Positions 4,581 through 10,629 of a DNA stretch of 10,677 nt are shown piece by piece. The notes under the pieces were generated by a model. It was not told where the DNA came from. It saw only the letters and a list, made by a program, of their open reading frames with translations, and searched no databases. The first letter of the stretch is position 1; every line of letters begins with the position of its first letter. Source of the stretch: CAZEPT01 sp964626965. Its GTDB lineage: Bacteria; Patescibacteriota; Minisyncoccia; Phycocordibacterales; UBA9973. The stretch is taken from NCBI GenBank assembly GCA_964626965.1, contig CAZVHB010000012.1, forward strand, positions 1 to 10,677. Reading direction: 5' to 3'. A program made the translations under genes and the position numbers.

Positions 4581-4781
4581 TGGGAATCGGCTATTACATA
4601 GCCAGGTACTTTTCGGCTCAATTTCGTTTCACTCATTGATCATCGAAAAGTCTTTCGTCCTCTTACAGAGGCTGTACACCTTTTGGATCTTTTGTTTCAT
4701 TTCCTTCACAAAATCTCTCAAAAGGTCTTGCGCTCGGGTCCCTACTCCCGAGCTCACCCTTCCGCAAGTCAGCAGGGACTT
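4581..4781 (-). repeat. tRNA-linked structured element, His copy (divergent, two TGTAA hairpins)
   Basis: On the minus strand, in tRNA-His sense order. A weak CTGC-loop hairpin AAGTC/GACTT lies at 4766-4770/4777-4781. A two-part hairpin CTTGCG-CTCGGG/CCCGAG...CGCAAG follows (4727-4738/4747-4768). The long hairpin has stems 4719-4725/4679-4685 and 4708-4713/4690-4695. GTGTAC (4674-4679) precedes CCTC-TGTAA-GAGG (4659-4671). A second long hairpin lies at 4644-4651/4608-4615 with inner TCAAT/ATTGA. GTAC-CT then precedes GGCTA-TGTAA-TAGCC (4589-4603). CGATTCCCA (4581-4589) matches the tRNA-His T-arm sense strand. I could not find an antisense T-arm copy. It reads as two fused or nested elements. 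Confidence 0.62.
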
Positions 4782-4785
4782 TACT

Positions 4786-4838
4786 TAGTCCCCCAATAAT
4801 AAAAAGCCCATAAAGGGCTTTTTATTATTGGGGGACTA
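4786..4838 (-). terminator. 24-bp terminator hairpin of tRNA-His containing its acceptor strand
   Basis: Perfect inverted repeat 4786-4809/4815-4838 with five-base loop. On the minus strand GCCC...GGGCTTTTT gives the terminator core. The stem continues through the discriminator (4831) and all seven 3' acceptor bases (4832-4838) and ends exactly at the acceptor/T-stem boundary, as at tRNA-Val. Confidence 0.85.
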
Positions 4839-4903
4839 CTGGGAATCGAACCCAGATCGAAGGTTCCACAAACCTCAGTGTTAACCGTTACACCATAATC
4901 CCC
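4831..4903 (-). tRNA. tRNA-His(GTG)
   Basis: Minus strand. The identity base G-1 is encoded (4903) opposite discriminator C73 (4831). The acceptor is GGGATTA/TAGTCCC, the D-stem GTGT/ACAC, the anticodon loop TTGTGGA gives anticodon GTG, and the T-arm is CTGGG-TTCGATT-CCCAG. CCA is not fully encoded (C73 is followed by CAA). Confidence 0.95.
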
Positions 4904-4914
4904 ATGAAAAATAA

Positions 4915-4941
4915 ATGCATACACATGTACGCATGTACACA
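4915..4941. other. 27-nt alternating purine-pyrimidine tract upstream of tRNA-His
   Basis: Strict alternation of purine and pyrimidine without a break, rich in CA/TG and GTAC steps, 11 bp from the 5' end of tRNA-His. Such tracts can adopt Z-DNA or cruciform forms under negative supercoiling. It lies where the tRNA promoter should be, and I see no convincing -10/-35 pair. Confidence 0.5.
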
Positions 4942-5012
4942 ATAACATATTTCAGTAGGTTTTTCCAGCGATACTTTTTTCTTTCCAATCTCTGAACCTA
5001 ATCTCCCTATGC

Positions 5013-5018
5013 TATACT
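5013..5018 (+). promoter_or_regulatory. -10 box of the PIF1-like helicase gene (leaderless)
   Basis: TATACT, six bases before the ATG at 5025. No Shine-Dalgarno. The -35 is weak. Confidence 0.5.
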
Positions 5019-5024
5019 TCACCC

Positions 5025-6692
5025 ATGACACAAGAACAAGCACTGACTATTCTCAAAACTGGGGCAAATGTATTTCTGACAGGTGAGCCGGGTTCTGGAA
5101 AAACATACACCACGCTTGCATACATCGACTATCTTCGTGCTCATGGTATCGAGCCTGCGATCACTGCATCGACGGGAATCGCTGCGACACATTTGCGTGG
5201 TATGACGATACACTCTTTCTCTGGAATGGGGATTAGTAAAAATCTCTCTGACTACGATGTCGATCGTATTGCGAGTTTGCAGTACATCAACAAGCGTATC
5301 AAAAAGACGACAGTGCTCTTGATCGACGAAGTCTCAATGCTCGATGGTACAATGCTCGTTGACCTTGATAAGATCTGCCGAGAAGTAAAACAAAATCAAT
5401 ACCCTTTTGGTGGTATTCAAGTCGTGCTCATTGGAGACTTTTTTCAACTACCGCCGATCACCCAAAGTTTTGAGCAGAAAAATTATGCATTTCAGGCATC
5501 GATCTGGGGCAAGCTCGGACTCGTGACGTGTTATCTGACTGAGCAACACAGACAAGAAGATGAAGACGATACACTTCTCTCTGTGCTTAAAGCAATACGG
5601 AGTAATGAAATAGATCAAATGCATATCGAATATATTGAATCTCGTATTACAAAACTTGCTGATGTTTCAGAAATGACGACAAAACTTTTTACAAAAAATG
5701 TTGCAGTGGATGCGATCAATACGAATGCACTTAAGAAAATCAGTAATGGTGAAAAGAAATTTACCATGCATACGACAGGGAAAGAGTCACTCGTCGCACA
5801 GTTGGTTAAAGGCTGTCTGTCACCACAAGAACTTGTCTTGAAAAAAGATGCGATTGTTATGTGTACTAAAAACAATGCACAAGCTGGCTTTTACAATGGA
5901 ACACTCGGAACGGTGGTAGATTTTGAAGCGTATACAAATTACCCAATTATCAAAACCAAAGATGGCAGACGTCTAACTATCGCTCCGATGGACTGGACTG
6001 TCGAAGATGAAGGAAAGGTCAAAGCGCAGGTGACACAGATACCGCTTCGTCTTGCATGGGCTATTACGATCCACAAGAGTCAAGGGATGAGTATGGATGA
6101 AGCGGTGGTTGATCTTTCTGATACATTTGAATACGGACAAGGATATGTGGCGCTCTCACGCTTGCGCACACTCTCTGGTCTTCACCTTATTGGGTTTAAT
6201 CAAAAGGCCTTTCAAGTACACGGTGATGTGTTGGAGCAAGACATCTATTTTAAACAACAAGCCGAAGAAGCTGAGCTTGCATTTTCACGACTCGATGATA
6301 CGGAGATAGAGAGTATGCATGCGAATTTTCTCAAGAGTATTGGTGGAGTGAGTGAGAAAAAAGCAGTGGTGAAGAAACTGAACACTATCGATGAAACACT
6401 TTTTTATATTGCAGAAGAAGGGAAGAGTGTGGATGAAGTTGCTCAGGTGAAAGATATCAGTGTGGCAACAGTGATAGAGCACGTACACAAACTCGCTCTC
6501 GCTCACAAGCTGACGAAAATACAAATAGCCCGACTGATCGATGGTATAGATAATGATGAGATCAAGCTGATTGAAAAAGCTTTTAAAAAAATTGGAACAG
6601 AGAAACTCACACCGGTGTTTGAACATTTTAATGATGCATATTCCTTTGATACGTTGAAACTTGTTCGCGCGTATTGCGTTGCAGAAAACTAA
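5025..6692 (+). CDS. PIF1-family DNA helicase with C-terminal helix-turn-helix
   Basis: ATP-dependent superfamily 1B helicase, expected to unwind DNA 5' to 3', including structured DNA and R-loops. Visible motifs: Walker A GEPGSGKT (20-27), STGIAATHLRG (49-59) and TIHSFSG (61-67) typical of PIF1, Walker B LLIDEVSML (98-106), motif III GDFFQLPP (137-144), TEQHRQ (172-177), and the C-terminal helicase block AITIHKSQGMS...GYVALSRLR near 345-385. Beyond it, LFYIAEEGKSVDEVAQVKDISVATVIEHVHKL (split about 458-490) resembles the HTH_40-type domain seen at the end of bacterial PIF1 and RecQ helicases. The 555-aa length is normal for bacterial PIF1-HTH proteins. The ATG is six bases after TATACT. The next gene starts 1 nt after the stop. 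Confidence 0.92.
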   Translation: MTQEQALTILKTGANVFLTGEPGSGKTYTTLAYIDYLRAHGIEPAITASTGIAATHLRGMTIHSFSGMGISKNLSDYDVDRIASLQYINKRIKKTTVLLIDEVSMLDGTMLVDLDKICREVKQNQYPFGGIQVVLIGDFFQLPPITQSFEQKNYAFQASIWGKLGLVTCYLTEQHRQEDEDDTLLSVLKAIRSNEIDQMHIEYIESRITKLADVSEMTTKLFTKNVAVDAINTNALKKISNGEKKFTMHTTGKESLVAQLVKGCLSPQELVLKKDAIVMCTKNNAQAGFYNGTLGTVVDFEAYTNYPIIKTKDGRRLTIAPMDWTVEDEGKVKAQVTQIPLRLAWAITIHKSQGMSMDEAVVDLSDTFEYGQGYVALSRLRTLSGLHLIGFNQKAFQVHGDVLEQDIYFKQQAEEAELAFSRLDDTEIESMHANFLKSIGGVSEKKAVVKKLNTIDETLFYIAEEGKSVDEVAQVKDISVATVIEHVHKLALAHKLTKIQIARLIDGIDNDEIKLIEKAFKKIGTEKLTPVFEHFNDAYSFDTLKLVRAYCVAEN

Positions 6693-6693
6693 T

Positions 6694-7950
6694 ATGAAAC
6701 GAAACTTGTGTCATTCCGGACTTGATCCGGAATCTAGAATTAAAAAAATACAAACCTGGATTCTGAATCGTACCCCAGGGTATACTCTCTTGCAGAGCAA
6801 TTCACCTAAAGTTCAGAATGACAACCGTAAGCAAATAGCCTCTCTGTTTGTGTTTCTTTCCTTATTTCTTTTTTCATATACAGCACACGCAGAAGAAATT
6901 TCACAGGTTCCACTCGAAGATAAAATCGATCAGATGATTATGATTGGTTTTCGTGGTATGTATGTCGCACCTCAGTCTGATATAGAAAAAATTTTAAAAG
7001 ATACGAACGTTGGTGGAGTGATCTTGTTTGATTACGATACGACAATCAAAGGATACAATCGTAATATACAAAGTAAGAAACAACTTCAAACACTGACGAG
7101 CGTCTTGCAGAAAAGAGCGCAAGAAAATAATAATCAAAAATTATTTATCGCCATCGACCAAGAAGGGGGATTGGTGAATCGACTTAAGTCAGACTACGGG
7201 TTTCCTCTCTGGAACAGTGCTCAGGTACTAGGCAGTAAAACCGGTCGAAACGGAGAACTCTTTGCACAAAAGCACTATAGAGCTATGGCGCAAGAACTTT
7301 CATCTATTGGGGTGAATGTAGATTTTGGACCGGTTGTAGATGTAGCAACTAATACAAAGGGGACAGTCTATAAACAGAAAAGAATCTACTCGACTTATCC
7401 GCTCACTGTCACAAAGTTCGCCAAGATTTTTATGGATGCTCTCTCAACTAAGAAAATTCTCTCGGTTGCGAAACACTATCCAGGACTCGGTGATCTTGTG
7501 TTTGATACACACCAGACGCTCGGCGTGCAGAAGTCACTCAATCCACGTGCACTCGTGCCGTACCAAGAGCTGATCAAAATGGGTGCACTCCGTGCTGTCA
7601 TGATGGGGCACGTCAGGGTGCAGGACGTAGATCCAGTGTATCCGGCAAGCTTGTCACAAAAGCATGTTGAATATCTCCGAAACAAACTTGGTTTTCAGGG
7701 ACTCATTTTTACTGACGATCTAGAAATGAAAGGACTTTCTGATTTGTATACACTCAAAGAGCGTGTGACACGTGCGGTCAATGCAGGCAATACGGTGCTT
7801 ATTCTCTCAAACAATATGGGTAGCTATGATAAAGAGCTCTTTTTTAAAGTCCGCACTATTATCATGGATGGGGTGAAAGACGGAAGTATAGATGCAAAGA
7901 AAATTGATGATGCATACCGAAGGATAATTGAAGCAAAAAAAGAACTCTAA
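6694..7950 (+). CDS. secreted family-3 glycoside hydrolase, NagZ-like beta-N-acetylhexosaminidase
   Basis: Probably cleaves beta-N-acetylglucosamine from peptidoglycan fragments or other glycans outside the membrane. GH3 motifs: AIDQEGG (153-159), GVNVDFGPVVDV (206-217), KHYPGLGD (260-267) with the downstream D271-T-H273 pair that serves as acid/base in NagZ enzymes, and IFTDDLEMKG (338-347) with probable nucleophile D341. A signal peptide is evident, but late: NRKQIASLFVFLSLFLFSY then AHA before EE (cleavage about residue 66). Residues 6-43 are the translation of an inserted palindromic repeat (6709-6823), which splits MKRN from NRKQ. Without it the N-terminus would be a normal signal peptide. 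The ATG at 6694 is 1 nt after the helicase stop, so translation is probably coupled. An earlier in-frame TTG at 6661 overlaps the helicase and is not preferred. Confidence 0.9.
   Translation: MKRNLCHSGLDPESRIKKIQTWILNRTPGYTLLQSNSPKVQNDNRKQIASLFVFLSLFLFSYTAHAEEISQVPLEDKIDQMIMIGFRGMYVAPQSDIEKILKDTNVGGVILFDYDTTIKGYNRNIQSKKQLQTLTSVLQKRAQENNNQKLFIAIDQEGGLVNRLKSDYGFPLWNSAQVLGSKTGRNGELFAQKHYRAMAQELSSIGVNVDFGPVVDVATNTKGTVYKQKRIYSTYPLTVTKFAKIFMDALSTKKILSVAKHYPGLGDLVFDTHQTLGVQKSLNPRALVPYQELIKMGALRAVMMGHVRVQDVDPVYPASLSQKHVEYLRNKLGFQGLIFTDDLEMKGLSDLYTLKERVTRAVNAGNTVLILSNNMGSYDKELFFKVRTIIMDGVKDGSIDAKKIDDAYRRIIEAKKEL
6709..6823 (+). repeat. 115-nt palindromic repeat inserted in the signal-peptide region
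   Basis: Bounded by inverted TGTCATTC (6709-6716) and GAATGACA (6816-6823). It begins with the hairpin ATTCCGGA-CTTGA-TCCGGAAT, continues with an A-rich middle, then holds the 37-nt module 6771-6807 (TACCCCAGGGTA plus TTGC-AGA-GCAA). Its translation starts CHSGLDPES, a string familiar from dispersed repeats read through in many bacterial genomes. It contributes about 38 in-frame codons without a stop. In-frame insertion of a palindrome into a gene resembles the Rickettsia palindromic elements, as an analogy only. Confidence 0.85.
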
Positions 7951-7988
7951 TGTGGTGTATATATTTTTGACCAATCTCTCTTATCTGC

Positions 7989-7994
7989 TATACT
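7989..7994 (+). promoter_or_regulatory. -10 box of the 170-aa gene
   Basis: TATACT ending 17 bases before the ATG at 8012. The leader would be about 10 nt and A-rich, without a Shine-Dalgarno. Confidence 0.5.
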
Positions 7995-8011
7995 CAGAAA
8001 AAAATTAACAA

Positions 8012-8524
8012 ATGCAAAAGCTAATAATACCTACGTATTTCCCTATGAACCTTACTCCTCGCAAGCTTTTTAATTTCGAAGAGTTAGAAGAAAAGGCCCG
8101 AATCCAAAATGCCTATTTTTTTCAAAACAACAAAGTGGCTCGTACTCGTATGCTTGCTTCACCACCTAATTTTGACCCAGTCGAAGTAGTGCTGTATTAC
8201 GGTGGTACAAATAATGTCATTTCTGTAAAAAATTTCCAGCAGATGTTTGCGTACGAAGGATTGCAAGTAATACAGAAACCAGCACCGTCACTTTTGGTTG
8301 ATGCGTGTAATGTATTGACCGAAGCAAAACTCGTGGAGTTAGGTCTTTCACATGATGTGAATATAGCTCTTCTTACTGACTATAAGGAGAATGGTATGTT
8401 CATGACCAAAGGTCATCATTGTTCAATGGAGCTCACCCGTTCTGAAGGATATAGGAAATTTACCATGACCTGTGTTTTCCAAGAGTGGGTAAATTATGCA
8501 TTTCTTTTATGTAAAACAAAGTAA
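8012..8524 (+). CDS. unrecognised 170-aa soluble protein
   Basis: No family recognised. It has no signal peptide or membrane segment. The middle (VEVVLYYGGTNNVISVKNFQQMFAYEGLQV) and later stretch (LVDACNVLTEAKLVELGLSHDVNIALLTDYKENG) alternate strands and helices as in a small alpha/beta protein. The end holds GHHCSMELTRSEGYRKFTMTCVFQEWV, with adjacent histidines and two cysteines that could bind a metal or form a site, but this is only a possibility. An alternative start is the internal Met at residue 12 (MNLTPRKLF). It is monocistronic, with its own -10 box upstream and a strong terminator just downstream, between the glycoside hydrolase and ftsH. Confidence 0.8.
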   Translation: MQKLIIPTYFPMNLTPRKLFNFEELEEKARIQNAYFFQNNKVARTRMLASPPNFDPVEVVLYYGGTNNVISVKNFQQMFAYEGLQVIQKPAPSLLVDACNVLTEAKLVELGLSHDVNIALLTDYKENGMFMTKGHHCSMELTRSEGYRKFTMTCVFQEWVNYAFLLCKTK

Positions 8525-8542
8525 TAATATTTTAAAAACAGT

Positions 8543-8577
8543 AACCCCTCTTATCAGTATCGATAAGAGGGGTTTTT
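8543..8577 (+). terminator. intrinsic terminator between the 170-aa gene and ftsH
   Basis: Perfect 13-bp stem AACCCCTCTTATC (8543-8555) / GATAAGAGGGGTT (8562-8574) with six-base loop, followed by a T-run. An outer AACAGT/ACTGTT pair encloses it. Confidence 0.9.
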
Positions 8578-8607
8578 ATTGTGACTGTTAATTTACTCTT
8601 TTTTCTG

Positions 8608-8613
8608 TATAAT
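8608..8613 (+). promoter_or_regulatory. -10 box of ftsH (leaderless)
   Basis: Consensus TATAAT, eight bases before the ATG at 8622. No Shine-Dalgarno. The -35 is poorly defined (CTGTTA at 17-bp spacing). Confidence 0.55.
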
Positions 8614-8621
8614 ACACCCAT

Positions 8622-10577
8622 ATGGAAATGCCAAATATAAATCAACCACTTAATAAAAAGAATAAAAATAAAGGGAAAAACGCACTATCAAGTTTTTTTA
8701 CGAGTTTCTTCTCTATTGTTTTCGTACTGCTTGTACTCGTCTTTTTGTACGGTGAGATTACTAAAAATGTAAAAAAGGATGTACCTATTTCTTTGTCTGA
8801 AGTAGTGACTCTTGTGAATGGAGGTACGGTTAAAAATATTGAAGTCGTCGGACGTGATATCAAAATAGAGATGACTGATGGGACATTTAAAAAAGCGCAG
8901 AAAGAAAATGAAAGTTCTCTCACTGAGACACTTAAAAATTACGGAGTAGAAAGTGCTCAAATAGCAAAAACACCGATTACCGTGAAAGACGAGTCTGGTG
9001 TATGGTACTGGCTCCTCAACATCTTGCCGTTTCTTGTACCACTCCTTATTGTTGGGTTCCTCATCTGGACACTCACTCGTCAAGTCAAAGGCGCTGGCAT
9101 GCAGGCATTTTCTTTTGGGCAATCAAAAGCAAAAATGACCAATCCATCTGATACGAAACACAAAATCACTTTTAAAGATGTTGCTGGTGCAAAAGAAGCA
9201 AAACAAGAACTCGAAGAAATTGTGGACTTCTTGAAAAACCCACAAAAGTTTCTTGACATTGGTGCGCGTATTCCAAAAGGAGTACTCTTAACCGGTGCTC
9301 CAGGAACTGGAAAGACTATGCTCGCCCGTGCTGTTGCAGGGGAGGCAAGTGTCCCATTCTTTTATCTTTCTGGATCTGAGTTTGTTGAAATGTTTGTTGG
9401 TGTGGGTGCGTCTCGTGTGAGAGATCTTTTCTTGCAAGCAAAAAAGGCTTCTCCTGCTATTGTCTTTATTGATGAGATAGATGCTGTAGGACGTGTTCGT
9501 GGGCATGGTATGGGTGGAGGAAATGATGAACGAGAACAGACGTTGAACCAAATACTCGTTGAGATGGACGGCTTTGAGCCCACAGAAAAAGTGATCGTTA
9601 TGGCTGCGACAAACCGAAGTGATGTTCTTGATCCGGCACTCTTGCGTCCAGGACGTTTTGACCGACGTGTTGTGCTTGACCTACCGGATAGAAATGACCG
9701 TGAAGCAATCCTCGAAGTACACAGTAAGGAAAAACCTCTCGAGGATGATGTAAGGCTCCGTGTTATTGCAGAGCGAACACCAGGATTTTCTGGAGCAGAT
9801 CTTTTCTCTCTCATGAACGAAGGTGCTATTGTTGCTGCTCGTGATAATCGTAAAAAAGTACGACAAGATGATCTTGTAAAATCTATCGAAAAAGTCATGC
9901 TCGGTCCTGAACGCAAGAGTCATCTTATGTCTCCAAAAGAAAAAGAAATCACCGCGTATCATGAAGCAGGACACGCACTTATTTCATCTGTCCTCGAACA
10001 TGCTGACCCTGTACACAAAGTCACTATCATCTCTCGAGGAAGTGCTGGTGGGTATACACTCAAACTTCCTTTAGAAGAAAGAAAGCTTCAGTCTAAGAAA
10101 GAATTCATTGATGACTTGGCTGTATCACTCGGTGGATATGTTGCAGAAGAAACTATTTTTGGAGATATTACCACTGGCCCATCAAATGATTTGCAAGTTG
10201 CAAGTAATCTCGCTCGCGCGATGGTAACGAGATGGGGGATGTCCGATGTGATCGGTCCAGTAGCGCTTGAATCAAATGGCGGTAAACCACTCTTTGGTGC
10301 AGGTGTAGAAGATAAAAAATATTCAGAGAAAATGTTTGCGACGATAGATGAAGAGGTTTCAAAACTGATGAACAATGCACTCGAAACTGCACGAAAGACT
10401 ATTACTGAACATCGGAAAATCCTCGACGCAATCGCAAAAAAATTGATCGAGGTAGAAACTCTCGAACAGCCTGAGTATGAAGAAGTGATCAAAGCTCACG
10501 GCATCAAGCTCAAAAAGTTGGATCCAGTGGTTGTGGTAGAAGAGGATAAAAAAGGAGAGAAGAAAAAGGGTAAATAA
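8622..10577 (+). CDS. ftsH: ATP-dependent zinc metalloprotease FtsH
   Basis: Membrane-anchored hexameric AAA+ protease that degrades damaged or regulated membrane and cytosolic proteins. Order of parts in 651 aa: a short basic cytoplasmic N-terminus; membrane helix 1 (about 28-44); a periplasmic-side domain (45-127); membrane helix 2 (about 129-151); AAA+ module with Walker A GAPGTGKT (225-232), pore loop FVG (258-260), Walker B VFIDEID (281-287), and second region of homology ATNRSDVLDPALLRPGRFDR (329-348) with arginine fingers R342/R345; and peptidase domain with zinc motif HEAGH (447-451) and third ligand D523 (TGPSNDLQ). All catalytic residues are present. The C-terminus is a Lys/Glu-rich tail. 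It is monocistronic, with a leaderless-type promoter and a strong terminator. Confidence 0.97.
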   Translation: MEMPNINQPLNKKNKNKGKNALSSFFTSFFSIVFVLLVLVFLYGEITKNVKKDVPISLSEVVTLVNGGTVKNIEVVGRDIKIEMTDGTFKKAQKENESSLTETLKNYGVESAQIAKTPITVKDESGVWYWLLNILPFLVPLLIVGFLIWTLTRQVKGAGMQAFSFGQSKAKMTNPSDTKHKITFKDVAGAKEAKQELEEIVDFLKNPQKFLDIGARIPKGVLLTGAPGTGKTMLARAVAGEASVPFFYLSGSEFVEMFVGVGASRVRDLFLQAKKASPAIVFIDEIDAVGRVRGHGMGGGNDEREQTLNQILVEMDGFEPTEKVIVMAATNRSDVLDPALLRPGRFDRRVVLDLPDRNDREAILEVHSKEKPLEDDVRLRVIAERTPGFSGADLFSLMNEGAIVAARDNRKKVRQDDLVKSIEKVMLGPERKSHLMSPKEKEITAYHEAGHALISSVLEHADPVHKVTIISRGSAGGYTLKLPLEERKLQSKKEFIDDLAVSLGGYVAEETIFGDITTGPSNDLQVASNLARAMVTRWGMSDVIGPVALESNGGKPLFGAGVEDKKYSEKMFATIDEEVSKLMNNALETARKTITEHRKILDAIAKKLIEVETLEQPEYEEVIKAHGIKLKKLDPVVVVEEDKKGEKKKGK

Positions 10578-10603
10578 GAGATATAAGATTATAAAAAAGG
10601 TGG

Positions 10604-10629
10604 CGGGGGTTTGCCGCCCCCGTTTTTTT
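10604..10629 (+). terminator. intrinsic terminator of ftsH
   Basis: CGGGGG (10604-10609), seven-base loop, CCCCCG (10617-10622), followed by seven T. It starts 27 nt after the ftsH stop. I see nothing further in the last 48 bases of the window. Confidence 0.9.

Noticed and set aside
238..4781. CRISPR array or integron attC sites
   Set aside because: Repeats are not tandem or evenly spaced, and the hairpins lack the attC core-site words; no cas or integrase gene is in the window.
4556..4785. Group I or group II intron, or OMEGA-type guide RNA
   Set aside because: Elements are only about 90-150 nt, lie outside the mature tRNAs, and no intron domain V-like hairpin, reverse transcriptase, TnpB or IscB gene is visible.
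5025..6692. RecD2 or UvrD helicase
   Set aside because: The TIHSFSG and GDFFQLPP motifs, short length and C-terminal HTH fit bacterial PIF1; the N-terminal RecD2 extension is absent.
6661..6693. Longer glycoside hydrolase from an in-frame TTG
   Set aside because: It overlaps the end of the helicase gene; the ATG at 6694, 1 nt after the helicase stop, is the natural coupled start.
9362..9916. 184-codon open frame opposite ftsH
   Set aside because: A Ser/Arg-rich shadow of the conserved AAA+ coding sequence; no initiation signals.
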